Shown: positions 1 through 14,400, numbered from the stretch's first letter. The stretch is DNA of 64,000 nt from Sinohyriopsis cumingii (GCA_028554795.2 CM068832.1:86999011-87063010); one strand, 5' to 3'. A program made the numbers and translations. The notes: generated by a model not told the origin, from the sequence alone.

Positions 1-3000
1 ACGTTTTCTACACGAGCAAGGTCAGTCATTAGCACAGGAACTGAGCCTTTTAAAACCGCGGTTAAAACACCATGTTTGGATGGTTTAGGTGTTGCTTGTC
101 TGAAACAAACAATGAAATCAAGTTTATTTTGTGTTGCGCCATTGACTAGTACAATATTTATTTAATACGATGCTGTGTGCGATGTCGAGCACATAAACGT
201 ACCGCTATTCCAACCCGAGTTCACACACGTACTTGACGAGCAGTTATTACTGGAACTTGGGTTCCATGTAGATCAAACAAATTCCAAGTTTCAAACCGAA
301 GGTATATAATGGTCGTCTGTGGTGATATCACAGCTGCATTAACAAAACCACTGGGGACCATGGAGTAAATATCCGTGCGAAGAGCACATATCTGGCTAAA
401 ATTAATGTGCACCTGATACATAACAAGATCTGCGATTCATCTTTAGCAAACAGTCAAGGCCTGGTGAAGAAAATATCAATTACGTTGATACTTGGTCTTA
501 CTGACAAGACCATGCTTATAAAACAACCAATGATATCCTATGACGTCAACGCGATGAAGTAGATCGTATCCATGACTTAAATGCAATTAATACAGGATTG
601 GTAGAACGAATCGCACGATGGGTCGTCAAATGAAGTTTAGAAACAAAAATTGCATTGGAAGGCAAAATGACGCAAAGTAACACTGATGCAGATATAATCA
701 AAGAAATTAACAGTGGACACGAAATGGCGGACAGAAGCAAAAATAAGATGCAGTCCGTGTTGATACTGGAGAGGTGACGCAGCCGTAGAACACTTAGCTA
801 GTGCAGCTCATATCGATAATTGGATTGCACGAATGCCTTAGCAAATCAAACGCTGTGGTACATTTATTTGCCATTACCAAATACAAATTTCACACGGTTG
901 ATACGATGTCCTAACATCTAATGAGGTTTATCAGACTGTTATTTCTCTCACATAACCGTGTCAGTAATCGACAAGGCCGATTGCACACCTATAAATTGAC
1001 GCTCACCGTTCTTGATGTGACAAGCAGACGCAAAGAATCAGATACGCTAATCTCAAAAGAATTTTAAAGTCTAGCATGCAGATGCACTCGGGGAATTTAT
1101 GAACGAGGATCACTACCATTCCCAAGATTGTTTCAGTTTGATCCTGGCAAAGAAATTAAGGGATCTGTGTCTATGATGTTGGCCGCACACCATGTGCGAG
1201 TAGATGTCGGACATGTAAGTGTACATTGTGACCAAGCGTATTCTTGCAGAACGGTTATTTAGCCATTAGTGCGCATTAGTCTCCTGTCTCCTACCGCATA
1301 GGACCGTTAACGTTACTAAACAAAATTTCACAGCACGCGCCGTCACAAACGCGCGGAAACATGTTTGTTTGATATTGGTATGCACCTGGGAAGCTGACCT
1401 GGTATGGTCCTTTCCAAGGTCAAATTCGGAACCGATTGATAATCCAAGACAATCTAAATGTTATCGATTGGAGCCATCATCACCTGGTGGACTCCGAACC
1501 TCCCAGCTGAGCATTTGGTAGAGATGATTTGCAAATAATTCCAGCAAATACGGAACTGCCACCAGCATTTGCTTAGGCACCTTGACACGTTAACCGTTAT
1601 CAATAGTAAGAAGATTAGCAACATCTTGATGACAAAACTCATAAGTGGTGATATCAAACGCAGATTAACTCACCTTAGTATATCGCCATACACAAGTGTA
1701 ATGGTTTTGGATCGGATCATATTTGCTGTACATATAATTGTACGTCCATCTCGAGGACATTCTAGTTATAATTCGTGTTTGATATCTTTTCTACAACCAC
1801 ATTCTGAAAAGGGTTGACCTTTTTATGTTCTTGGGTCTTGCCATACACGAATACATGTTAGGTCGCAGTCGCCCATACTCTTCGAGTAGTTTACCCGGGC
1901 ATTAATCTTTGAATTTAATTTGCATTAATAAACAACTGATGTTCTTCAACATATTCTCTGGTATTCTATTCGTTAACCAATTTTGATTGTGCCATGTCCT
2001 CGTATATATAGGTGGTGATGTGCATCACCATCAGTGACAATGTACGGTATCTTGACCAAATACTGATATCATTGTTTGATATTGTGATAGTACATCTCGA
2101 AAATGTACATCTTCAAAAATTTCAGCACAGTCTTTGCACGACACACGGGCTTTGTCAGGGTTAGAAGTGATTTTTTAAACTTCAACGGCAGTAAGTCTAC
2201 CATCAAAGATTGTTCTGGGTTGAAAACCTGGGTCCGCAACAACCTATATAATTTTGTTTTGCTCATCGTCACGGACAACGGTCGACACCGATTTGTTTAC
2301 ATACACTCTATAGGGGTTTCTCGAACAAGGTATTATTCACGAGCTTATAAAAGTCATGTTCAGTGTAATTGGTGGTCTTCGCAATTGGTCTGTATTCATC
2401 TGAATATACAGAGCTATCAATGCTTCCTGACAAAATTCATGCACTAGATGAATCTTGGTTATACCCATACCCAATCACAGATGCAACTGCAGATCTCGCA
2501 CGTGTGGTACATAATTATGTTTGACATTGTATCAGTTTGGAAAATTTATTGTGGTTGAGGCCGATCTTATCGACGATCGTGCAATAATATGGGGACAGCC
2601 GTAAACCGGAAACCGAAAACGCTTCTGATGCAAGCGGATGAATGTTGAGTGCCTCATCGTAAAGGTCTCGATATTCTTGATCTAACTCAAATAAGTATAG
2701 GCAGAGAGAGGCGATATAGCGATCGTGCATTTGTCTTCGTTGACCAAAGTGCATTAAATAGATCCACTGAAATCTTATCACGTAAGAAGATACATCAACA
2801 ACCATCGATAGTGGGGTCAGCCATTATACGTCTGGACTGTAGCCACAGGCGTATCTGTGAGATGACACAGATATTCCTCGACAAAGTGATCGCTCGATAC
2901 ACAGATGCTAATCAATGCCTGTCAGCAATTACAGCTCGAATTTCGTTTTGGATAATGATGTATTCAATCTCGTACCAGGTGACGAGAACTAATTTATAGG

Positions 3001-4780
3001 ATCGAGCTTGTACATATTTATGAAAGTATCACAGTTTCTCAAGCATATCATCAGGCAATAACACATCTGTGCGTAGATTGAGATTGATATAGTCACTGAG
3101 GTTCTTGCACTCGAATGCAGATCAATTTCTTTTTTGCGTGTTAATATTTTATTTATGAAATACCTTCACGTGACAACGATTATGAAATGCTTATAGTTTC
3201 TGCAACTTTGTTTCAGTCGTTCCTGTACTCGTACGGACACATATTTCCTCGCCAATAAGTCTGAATGGGTTGGACAGTATCCACGAGCAATCAATAAACT
3301 GCAACTGTCCCGTCTGAAATGTCATGTCTTTTTCATGTTATTGGGTCAGGGTTTTGGGTATTCTTATGCCGTGGATACTGTTTAATTATTAAGTGACCAT
3401 GGTACCCACAAATGGTATGCAGCACCACGTGATATTTGTTTCGTTGAGGTAATTTATCAACAGTAAATTAGATGCGTTCTTTGCGGTACCTTTGTACTCA
3501 CCACTGAGGTGACAGTGATCACGATCTTTAGAAACGGGACTTCTAGTTTCATCAGTCGAATGACTTTGCTCTTCATCGTTGGACGGACATTGCCCTTCAA
3601 TTCAGCAGTAAGTGGCTGCGGAAACTCATAAACATTATCATCCGTCATAGTTAAGTCTGCTGGTGAATAGAACTGTTGCCGAATAAATTTTATCGCAATT
3701 TTTATCTACCTGAGAATTACATCAACTGTGTTTCAAACACCAGAGATCTGGACACCATTAAAGTTTGATAGCTCTGTTTCTCCATCACAAATTACTGCTA
3801 CATACCATAATCCGTTAAGATTTGTTCATCCACTTGCACTGTTGATCGGTAACATGATTACGTGTGTCTTTGTTAACGGATCTGGTCGCATTTTCGTCTG
3901 TAAAAATATAGTTTTAAACTGAAGCATTCAGGCATTCAAACATCTTTTGTTTTGTTACTAATAACAATACCATGGCAGTAACGATCATTACATGTGAACA
4001 GTTATTGAGTGTTATATACATGCAAGTTGCGTTTGCAAGGATAATTTTATTTTTGTGCTTGCTCTGCCAGTTTAGAAAGTGAGGAAGATTCGGTATCCAT
4101 ACTTAGTGATCTATTGAGACTTATTCTAATTCTAATTCTTTAATTTAACTCAGCAGAAAAAATATATTAGAATCCGTCCGTTTCATTACATGTAGAGATA
4201 ATGCCACCAGATAAAATCCTTTGTCATAACTGAGGACATTATCGGCGATACATAGGTTAATTGTTTCAGAGTTGCTAAGTTTAGCTTTGGTAACCTGCAA
4301 AGGAAATTTAGTCTCACCAAAGTTGGGTGAACTCAGGTGTTGCTGATATATTTGGGAAACGCCATGCCTGTGGTTGCCGGGATATAACGCCGACAAAATG
4401 GCCGATTAAATCTTTTGTAGTCAAATTGTTTTACGTTTGTAACTGACCATAGCTGTACCTTGTTTGGTGTTGTTATGTAACTGGTTCACAAAGTAGCTGA
4501 TTGGGTGAGAGACAGAAATCGACTTTAGCACATTTTGCAATGCACATACACATCGTACATTGGTGTATTTCTCCAACCTATCAAGACTATGTTCAATGCC
4601 TCTGGCTATTTAATCATTGATTGCTGTCTGTGCGGTTGAGGATTACGCAGGAAAACACTGTGAGTCCACGGTGTGGTAGTGTTAAATCCTTTCTTGCTGC
4701 TACTAAGTGGCATAACCAAATACGCATTAACAGCTATGTCTGCTCTAACGAGAGTGTGCGTTTTGTAACTTTCCTACGAT
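1..4780. other. Region without a recognisable gene
   Basis: Only short open frames (under about 120 codons) occur on either strand, and none shows a domain I recognise or clear splice structure. Some minus-strand stretches (about 2515-2805 and 3457-3648) read as plausible protein rather than random translation, so this may be old decayed coding DNA. I cannot name a family. No rRNA or tRNA was seen. Confidence 0.5.
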
Positions 4781-4781
4781 T

Positions 4782-5213
4782 TTAGGAATCATATTTGTCG
4801 AGTTTCTTTGCTAGTTGTGTATGTGGATCGAATAATGGCCACATGAATTTCTGCTTCGTCACTACGCTGTTGAAATTAGAATTATAATTCCTGTGTTTGT
4901 TCTGTATTGAACGAACATAATCAGCAAATTTCGTTGCTATAGCAGATACGCGACAACGATGACGGTTTTGTTCATACTTGTCTATCAACATAAGGATGTC
5001 GATATTTCTTACGCATCTGTGTATTCGGATAGTATGCTCACGTAGTATAGTCATGCATCTAAACCACCACGTAGCACCTATACATGTCTTGTACCAATCA
5101 TGGTATATTCTACAACAAAATTCATATCTTATAAGGCAGAGGGCTTTGCATCTGTCGCATCCCAACATAAAGAGTCCTAAGCATGCGAGTATGTTATCAA
5201 AGTGGCAAGACAC
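4782..5213 (-). CDS. Hypothetical ORF, possibly a relic
   Basis: A 143-codon open frame from an ATG, in AT-rich DNA where frames this long are unusual. The translation has scattered Cys in the first third and a Lys/Asn/Gln-rich second half (ending near KKLDKYDS). I recognise no domain, promoter or polyadenylation signal. Its 5' part borders the diverged duplication that starts near 5205. It could be a chance frame or the remains of an exon. Confidence 0.15.
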   Translation of the reverse strand: MSCHFDNILACLGLFMLGCDRCKALCLIRYEFCCRIYHDWYKTCIGATWWFRCMTILREHTIRIHRCVRNIDILMLIDKYEQNRHRCRVSAIATKFADYVRSIQNKHRNYNSNFNSVVTKQKFMWPLFDPHTQLAKKLDKYDS

Positions 5214-5905
5214 TGCTATATCTCAGGCGACCCATGGCCGCCTTTTTCATTTTTTCATTGGCCTCAAATTTTATGCCGATTTTAAAGCTGGATGATAGTG
5301 AGCATCAGAGAGTTATTTAAGCCACTTTATGGTACCTGGAAGTTTCAAATGAGGCTTTCTCATATAAAATGACCTATGATCATTGGCATCATCAAATGCA
5401 TCTGTACACGTATATTAAAGGATGAATAACATTGTTTCACCAGCCGAAATAAGTTTAAATGACTCTTTTTAATTGACTACTGCGATAACTCGAGCACAAC
5501 AAAAGTCTGTGCTTTGCAATAATTTAATTTCAAATGTCATATGGCGAATGTAAATTCCATCAATAATGTTTGTTTCGTTGCTTTAGGCAATAAAAGCAAA
5601 CTGCTGTCGAGGCTTGTTTATCTCCTCTTCTGCGTCCTCATAAGACCTTTCGTATTTCCACTTAACCGAAGTGAATTATGATGTCATTTGTATACTTACG
5701 GCTAAACAAACATGTGTTAAATTTGCCTGCTCTTCAAGATCCTCTAAATTATCGGAAGTATCATTCGTTTCAGACCCATTTGGAGATTATTATTGGTTTT
5801 TTTTTTTTTTTGCTTTCGAAGGTGTAGTCACTCATGCACGATATTTTGCTGATCCTTATTAAATTTATTTGCCTCAAAAATCTGTTTTTATTGCGTTTTA
5901 TTTCC
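5205..5905. repeat. Diverged duplication, copy 1
   Basis: This copy matches 6175-6860 in the same orientation with many substitutions and small indels. Shared blocks, in order: an 'acactgctatatctcagg'-like segment, the 'ggctttctcatataaaat' block (5353-5370), an 'attggcatcatcaaatg' block, a 'gctttaggcaat' block near 5580, a 'cctcataagacc'-like segment, and a 'tttcgaaggtgta' block near 5815. The offset is about 970 bp throughout, which indicates one old segmental or tandem duplication and not scattered mobile-element copies. Confidence 0.6.
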
Positions 5906-6054
5906 AATGTCACAACCAGGATAATCACGTATCACTTTATTATTTTATATTTCTGAGAATGCATGCAATTTATGCGGGTCTTTGATAAACCTATACCTAA
6001 AGAATACAAACGATATAGTGATCTCAGTTAATACAGTACATTTTTTCCAGGTTT

Positions 6055-6342
6055 ATGGTAAAAGGTGTTTTGCAGTTCTCAAAATGGATGTTCTGCCACG
6101 TGGTCGTATTTTGCATTGCTTGCGCCCCATTGCCGTGGAGCTTTCGGTGCAAACGCAAGAGCATACCCAATAGGCGGAAACACTGCTACATTTCAGGTGG
6201 CTCCTCAGAGCTATTTTATTCCTTCATCCGCATCAGGCGGTACATGGATTTCGAGGTTATGCGGACAGCGAATCTTACAGAGTCCATTAATCGACTTTAT
6301 GGTAACTTCAAATTTCAGATCAGGCTTTCTCAAATAAAATAG
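6055..6342 (+). CDS. Possible terminal exon in duplication copy 2
   Basis: A 95-codon open frame ending in TAG at 6340-6342. Its last 16 codons (LYGNFKFQIRLSQIK then stop) align with copy 1 at 5325-5372 (LYGTWKFQMRLSHIK then TGA). The same frame and stop position are kept despite divergence. A frame-preserving pattern like this is expected for the C-terminus of a once-coding exon. I do not recognise the family. The start is uncertain, and the first codon of the open frame is not an ATG with good context. Confidence 0.3.
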   Translation: MVKGVLQFSKWMFCHVVVFCIACAPLPWSFRCKRKSIPNRRKHCYISGGSSELFYSFIRIRRYMDFEVMRTANLTESINRLYGNFKFQIRLSQIK

Positions 6343-6860
6343 CTTGTTATTAGTATTGGCATTATCAAAGTCATTTGCAAACTAAAATAAATTAAACTGC
6401 AGGCCCTTATTGGCCCAAGTGGTATCAAAAGACCAATCATGTAGCTTAAAATAACCATAAGTTAATACTAAGCTAACTCGAATTCGACCAGACTTTGAAC
6501 TCAATGACATCAAATTTCCTGGACTGCAGGCAGAGTTCCGAAATAGATTTTGCATAATTGCTTTAGGCAATAGCTTCTTATAATTATTATCCATGCTTGC
6601 GTCCTTCCTCTCCTACATCCTCATAACACCACATTAGTTTTCTTATATCCACTGATAAGAAGTGATTTCGGATGGCACAGTTATGATTGGCTCTTGAATA
6701 TCCTCGTCACGGACCTCATCAAACATGTCACTTCAGATTTAGTGAGCGAGTTTTGTTTCTTTCGAGGGTGTATTCTTTCAAACACATTATTATGCTGATT
6801 CTTTTTAGTTGTATGTAGCCTAAAAAATCTGTCCAAGTTTATTTCGTTCTGGTATTAAGG
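6175..6860. repeat. Diverged duplication, copy 2
   Basis: Partner of the copy at 5205-5905 at an offset of about 970 bp. The blocks 'ggctttctcaaataaaat' (6323-6340), 'attggcattatcaaag', 'gctttaggcaat' (about 6561) and 'tttcgagggtgta' (about 6758) come in the same order as in copy 1. Confidence 0.6.
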
Positions 6861-7160
6861 TCACTCCAAGTTTCACAAACTTTTATATGCGTACTCTGTT
6901 TCTTTCCGGTGATGCTTATAATATCGGTTGTGCTATTTTAATGAACGTGTACGATGCGACGATCTCGCGGCCATAGTTTATTTGTCACATTTTTGACATT
7001 CTAGTTATTTAGCAGGTTTATGCCATATTACAGATTTCAATTAATTTCATCAGTATACTTTGGAAGTCAATGGTCTGGCTACTACTCCACTTCTGTAAAT
7101 AAAATTCTGCTAGCGTTTCTTAACATCGAAAGTCACAGCTCAACTAATGCATTTATATTT

Positions 7161-7170
7161 ATCCCTCCCC

Positions 7171-7222
<52 letters not shown>
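7161..7222. repeat. (CT)n microsatellite
   Basis: An almost pure CT dinucleotide run with one A interruption. The Ser/Leu-rich translation over it is an artefact of the repeat. Confidence 0.95.
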
Positions 7223-7226
<4 letters not shown>

Positions 7227-7737
7227 CTACCATTGTTTCTACATGCATAATTATGGAAGAAAGTGAAAACAGATTATTGTTGCTCTAGTAATGAAAGCCT
7301 GCATGTATGTAATAGATTAATTCAGTGTGTATCTTGATTGCTGTCAAAAGCTTATCTGAAATGCCTACATTCTATGGTATTTTGTTTGAAAAAATGGCAA
7401 AATTCCTACTGTCATAACAATGTTTGGGGTAAAGATGGTATTATATGATTATGATCCATTTCTTATATTTGCATGAGGACATTTTTTGTTCTCCTGAAGT
7501 TCCATGTATAACGAGCGCATTATATAATTGTTTTCACTGGTTGTATGAGTTAATCGGACACCACTTTCCACAATTATACCATCGCCTTGTAAACTAAATT
7601 TACTTAAGCTGAACATGGCTGGCATGGAATAGTTATCTACGGTTGGACGGATATTAGTGTTTTATTTATCAAGACTCGTCCACACATATTTAGTGTACAA
7701 GAATGTTAGGTACAATATTGTACAAGACCTGAAGTCA

Positions 7738-7878
7738 ATAATAATAAGAATAATAATAATAAGAAGAAGAAGAAGAAGAAGAAGAATGATACTAATAATA
7801 ATACTATTAATAACAATAATAATAAGTAATAGTAATATTATTATTATTATTAGTAGTAGTAGTAGCAGTTGTAGTAGT
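7738..7878. repeat. (AAT)n/(AAG)n/(TAG)n trinucleotide repeats
   Basis: Consecutive trinucleotide tracts: AAT, then AAG, then AAT, then ATT and TAG. Translation gives poly-Ile/Arg/Ser runs, so frames here should be ignored. Confidence 0.9.
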
Positions 7879-7978
7879 TATATAAAATGAGAAAATCATA
7901 CGTCCGATCTTTCATAATTATAACAGTTTCTATTTCATAGCTTCAAGGACTAAAAGTAGAGAATTTCTGCTTTTGTAG

Positions 7979-8467
7979 AAGCGTGTCAACCAAGTTTAGA
8001 GATAGTGCTGACGAAGAACGGGTGCTGAACAATGCTGTTTTCAGATTCATTGACACACTTGCTAGACAAACACAGATTCGGATGAAGGAAGTGGAGATAA
8101 GGAAAGAATGCATAGACTTCCAAAAGAAAATAGAATATCTTTCCATTTACCAATCATTCTATACAGGACTAGAACACAGTGACTATGCAACAGTTTTATA
8201 TAAGATAGTTTCATGGTTTTCGTTCAGCAAAGAATGGATAGTGAAATTCCGGGAGGAGGTCTTCCAGTACATTTTTAAAAAAATATCCGAAACTAATGAC
8301 AGCAATAAAGCTGAATCTGAGAACTTCTTGGGACAGACTCAACTGCACATGGCCATATGCAAGGAATACCCCGATCGTGTACGCAGTCTCATTCAAGCAA
8401 GAAACATATCAATGGGTGGTCTTGGAAAACTTCTTTCCATGAAAGCTACCGGAAGGGAATTCCGCAA
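7979..8467 (+). CDS. Ankyrin-repeat exon (TRP-channel-like), 3' end disrupted by satellite
   Basis: An open frame follows a good 3' splice acceptor (pyrimidine-rich tract ending TTTTGTAG at 7978). The first ~100 residues are charged and helical (LARQTQIRMKEVEIRK, FSKEWIVKFREEVFQYIF). An ankyrin-repeat start follows near residue 117 (GQTQLHMAICKEYPDRVRSL), and then LSMKATGREF. From memory of the family, the ankyrin segment followed by a K/R-ATG-x-F motif recalls the cytoplasmic N-terminus of TRPV-type channels, but one partial repeat cannot prove this. No 5' splice donor is convincing. From about 8468 the sequence becomes the 43-bp satellite and the frame ends at 8508-8510. No other exon of the gene was found, so this is an orphan or disrupted exon. 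Confidence 0.5.
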
Positions 8468-11400
8468 GCATACCTTACAGTTCAGTGTACAGTTACAAAA
8501 TGCATCATAAGCATACCTTACGGCTCAGTGTATAGTTACAACATACATCATACGCCTGCATCATGACTGATTGTACAGTTACAACACACATTAACGTCAT
8601 GCCTTATGGTTGAGTGTACAGTTACAACATACATCATACGCCTGCATCATGGCTGATTGTACAGTTACAACACACATCAACATCATGCCTTATGGTTGAG
8701 TGTGCAGTTACAACATACATCATACGAATGCCTTATGGTTGAGTGTACAGTTACAACATACATCATACGCATGTCCTGTGGTTGAGTGTACAGTTATGAC
8801 ATATAACATACGCCTGCCTTATGGTTGAGTGTACAGTTACAACATGTATCATACGCATGCCTTGTGACTGAGTGTACATTTACAACATACATCATACGCA
8901 TGCATTATGGCTGTATGTATAGTTATGGTTGAGATTACAATTACAACACATTTTCAGCGTGCCTTCTGGTTGAGTGTACATTTATGCCATTCATCATAAT
9001 GCCATTCATCATAAGCATGCCTTACGGCTGAGTGTACAGTTACAACATACATCATACACATGTCTTATGGCTGAGTTTACAGTTACAACGTACATCATAA
9101 GCATGTCTTATGGTTGAGTTTACAGTTACAACGTACATCATACACATGCAATTATGGTAGAGTGTACGGTTATAACATACATCATAAGCATGTCTTATGG
9201 TTGAGTTTACAGTTACAACGTACATCATAAACATGCCTTATGGCTGAGTGTACAGTTAAATTATTCATCATACGCCGGCCTTATGATTTAATGCACAGAT
9301 ACAAAATCCATCATATCCTTGCTTTATGGTTGCGTTTACAGTAACAACTATCATCATAAGCATGCTTTATGTCTGAGTTTACCTATACAATATATATCAT
9401 AGGCATGCCTTATGGCTGAGTGTGAATTTACTACATAATTCATTCGCATGCCTTATGGTGGAGTGTACAGTTACAACATATATCATAAAATGTTTCATGG
9501 ATGAGTTTGCAGTTAAAACATAAATTATTAGCCTGTCTTATGTTTGAGTTTACACTTACGAAATACATGAAAAGCATGGATCATAGGTCAATGTACAGTT
9601 ACAACATACATCATAAGCATGCCTTATGGTCGATTGTACAGTTACAAATACATCATAAGCATGCCTCATGGTTGTGTGTACAGTTATACCATTCATCATG
9701 AGAATGCCCTATCGTTTAGTGTACAACTACAACATAGATCATACGCATACATTATGGCTGAGTGTACAGTTACAATATTAATCATAAGCATGCCTTATAG
9801 TTGAGTGTAGAGTTACAACATACATCACAAGCATGCCTTATCGTTGTGTTTACAGTTACAAATAAGATCATAAGCCCGCCTTGTTTCTCAGTTTACAATT
9901 ACAACATACATCATAATTATGCCTTATGGTTGAGTGTACAGTTACACCATATATCATAGGCACGCCTTATGGTTGAGTGTACAGTTACAAGATACATCAT
10001 AGGCCTGCCTTATGGTTGAGTGTACAGTTACAACATATATCATAAAAATGTTTCATGGATGAGTTTACAGTTACAACATACATTATTAGCCTGTCTTATG
10101 TTTGAGTTTACAGTTACAAAATACATGAAAAGCATGGATCATAGGTCAATGTACAGTTGCTACATACATCATAAGCATGCATTATGGTAGAGTGTACAGT
10201 TACAAAATACATCATAAGCATGCCTAATGGTTGTGTGTAAAGGTATATCATTCATCACAAGAATGCCCTATGGTTGAGTGTACAGCTACAACATAGATCG
10301 TACGCATGCATTATGGCTGAGTGTACAGTTACAATATTCATCATAAGCATGCCTTATAGTTGAGTGTATATTTACAACACACATCATACGCATGCCTAAT
10401 GGCTGAGTGTACAGTTACAACACACATCAAAATCATGCCTTATTTTCGCGCTTACAGTTGCTACGTACATCATAAGCCTGCCTTGTGGATGATTTTACAT
10501 TTACAACATACACATCTTAGGTATGCCTTATGGTTGAGTGTACAGTTACAACATACATCATACGCACGCCCCATGGTTGAGTGTACAGGTACAACATATA
10601 TCATACGCATGCATTATGGCTGAGTGTACAGTTACAATATTCGTCACAAGCATGCCTTATAGTTGAGTGTACGGTTAGAACATATAGCATACCAATGCCT
10701 TATGGTTGAGTGTACAGTTACCGAATACATCATACCCATGACTTATGGCTTAGTGTACAGTTACAGCATACATCATAAACATGCCTCATGGTTGAGTAAT
10801 ATACGAAAAAAATGGCACATGGTCAATGTACAGGGACAACTTACTTCAAATCGATGCCTTATGGTTGTGTGTACAGTTACAACCTACATCATAAGTATGT
10901 ATTATGGTTTAGTTTACAGTTACTAGATACATCACACGCATGTGTTATGGTTGAGTGTACAGTTACGACATACATCATAGGTATGCCTTATAGATGAGTG
11001 TACAGTTACAACGTACATCCTAAGCATGCCTTATGGTTGAGTGTACAGTTACAACATTAATTATACGCAAGCCTTATGGCTGAGTTTACAGTTGCTACAT
11101 TTATTATACGCATGCCTTATGATTCAATGTACATTTACAACATACGTCATATGCATGCCTTATGGATGAGAGTAAAGTTACAACATATATCATAGGGATG
11201 CCTTATGGTTGAGTTTACAGTTACAACATACATTATTAGCCTGTCTTATGTTTGAGTTTACAGTTTCAAAATACATGAAAAGCATGGATCATAGGTCAAT
11301 ATACAGTTACAACATACATCATAAGCATGCCTTATAGTTGATTGTACAGTTACAAAATACATCATAAGCATACCTAGTGGTTGTGTGTACAGTTATACCA

Positions 11401-14400
11401 TTCATCATGAGCATGCCCTATGGTTGAGAGTACAGCTACAACATACATCACACGCATGCATTATGCCTGAGTGTACAGTTACAATATTCATCATAAGCAT
11501 GCCTTATAGTTGAGTGTACAGTTACAACATACATCACAAACATACCTTTTCGTTGTGTTTACAGTTACAAATAAGATAATAAGACTGCCTTGTGGCTCAG
11601 TTTACAATTACAATATACATCATACGCTTATCTTATGGTTGAGTATAGAGTTACACCATACATCATACGAATATTTCATGGATGAGTTTACAGTTGCCAC
11701 ATACATTATAAGCCTGCCTTATGTTTGAGTTTACAGTTACAAAATATACGAAAAGCATGGCTCATGGGTGAATGTACAGTTGCAAGATATTCGTCATAAG
11801 CATGCCTTATAGTTGAGTGTACAGTGACAACATACATCATACTCATGCCTTATGGTTGAGTGTACAGTTACAACATAGATCATACGCATGCATTATGGCT
11901 GCGTGTAAAGTTACATCATAGATCATAAGCTATGCCTTATGGTTGTGTGTACAGTTACAACCTACATCATAAGTATGTATTATGGTTTAGTTTACAGTTA
12001 CAACATACATCATAGGTATACCTTATAGATGAGTGTACAGTTACAACGTACATCATAAGCATGCCTTATGGTTGAGTGTACAGTTACAATATTCATCATA
12101 CGCAAGCCTTATGGTTGAGTTTACAGTTACAACATACGTCATACTCATGCCTTATGGATGAGTATAAAGTTACAAAATATATCATAAGAATGTTTTATTG
12201 ATGAGTTTACAGTTACAACATGCATTATCAGCCTGTTTTATGTTTGAGTTTACAGTTAAAAAATACACGAAAAGCATGGATCATCGGTGAATATACAGTT
12301 ACAACATACATCATAAGCATGCCTAATGGTTGTGTCTACAGTTATTCCATTCATCATGAGCTTGCCCTATGATTGAGTCTACAGGTTGTATAGATCATAC
12401 GCATGCATTATGGCTGAGTGTACATTTACAACATACATCATATGCATGCCTTATGGTTGAGTGTACAATAACCACATATTTAATACTCCTGCATTATCGT
12501 TGGGTGTACAGTTACAACATACATCAAACTCATGCCTTATGGTTGCGTTTACAGTTGCTACTTACATCACAAGCCTGCCATGTGGATGAGTTTACATTTA
12601 CAACATGCATCATAGGTATGCCTTATGGGTGAGTGTACAGTTACAACATACATCATACGCATCCATTATTGCTGAGTGTACAGTTACAATATTCGTCAAG
12701 CATGCCTTATGGTTGAGTGTACAGTTACAACATAGATCATACGCATACCTTATTGTTGAGTGTACAGTTACAACATACATCACAAGCATGCCTTATCATT
12801 TTGTTTACAGTTACAAATAACATTATAAGCCTGCATTGTGGCTCAGTTTACCGTTACAACATACATCATACGCATGCCTTATGGCTGAGTGTGAATTTAC
12901 TACATACATCAAAGGCATGCCTTATGCTTGAGTGTAAAGTTACAACATACATCATAGTTATGTTTCATGGATGAGTTTACAGAACTACATACATTATAAG
13001 CCTGCCTCATGTTTGAGTTTACATTTACAAAATATACGAAACGCGTGGCTCATGGGTGAATGTACAGTTACAACAAACATCAAAGCTATGCCTTATGGTT
13101 GTGTGTACAGTTACAACGTACATCATCAGTTTGTTTCATGGTTTAGTTTACAGTTACTAGATACATCATACGCATGCATTATGGTTGAGTGTACAGTTAC
13201 AACATACATCCTTGGTATGCCTTATAGATGAATGTACAGTTACAACGTACATCCTAAGCATGCCTTATGGTTGAGTGTACAGTTACAACATACGTCATAC
13301 GCATGCCTTATGGCTGAGTGTAAAGTTAAAACATATAGCATAAGAATGTTTCATGGATGACTTTACAGTTACAACATACATTATTAGCCTGTCTTATGTT
13401 TGAGTTTACAGTTACAAAATACATGAAAAGCATGGATCATAGGTGAATGTACAGTTACAACATACATCATAAGCATGCCTTATGGTCGATTGTACAGTTA
13501 CAAATACATCATAAGCATGCCTAATGGTTGTGTGTACAGTTATACCATTCATCATGAGAATGCCCTATGGATGAGTGTACAGCTACAACATAGATCATAC
13601 GCATGCATTATGGCTGAGTGTACAATTACAATATTCATCATCAGCATGCATTTTCGTTGAGTGTATATTTACAACATACATCATTCGCATACATTATGGA
13701 TGGGGGTACAGTTTCAACATAGATCATAGGCATGCATTATGGCTGAGTGTACAGTTACAACATTCATCATAAATGTGCCTTTTGGTTGAGGGTACAATTA
13801 CCACAATCATCATACGTCTGCTTTATCGTTGAATGTACAGTTACACCACACACCAAAATCGTGCCTTATGGGTGCGTTTAAAGTTGCTACTTCCGTCATA
13901 AACCTGCCTTGTGGATGAGTTTACATTTACAACATACATCATAGGTATGCCTTATCGTTGAGTGTACAGTTACAAAATACATAATACGCATGCCCTATGG
14001 TTGAGTGTACAGTTAGAACATAGATCATACGCATGCATTATGGTTGAGTGTACAGTTACAATATTCATCATAAGCATGCCTTATAGTTGTGTGCACAGTT
14101 ACAACATACATCATACGCATGGATTATGGTTGAGTGTACAGTTACAACATGGATCATAAGCATGCATTATGGCTGAGTGTACAGTTAAAACATACATCAC
14201 AAGCATCCCTTATCGTTGTGTTTACAGTTACAAATAACATCATAAGCCTGCCTTGTGGCTCAGTTTAGAGTTACAACATACATCATACGCATGCCTTATA
14301 GTTGGGTGTACAGTTACAACATACATCATAGGCATGCCTTATGGCTGAGTATAAAGTTACAACATACATCATCCGAATATTTCATGGATGGGTTTACAGT

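Noticed and set aside
1..5000. Minus-strand fragments in the first 5 kb as a decayed viral or transposon gene.
   Set aside because: The pieces are short, lie in different frames and show no recognisable motif; I could not support a family.
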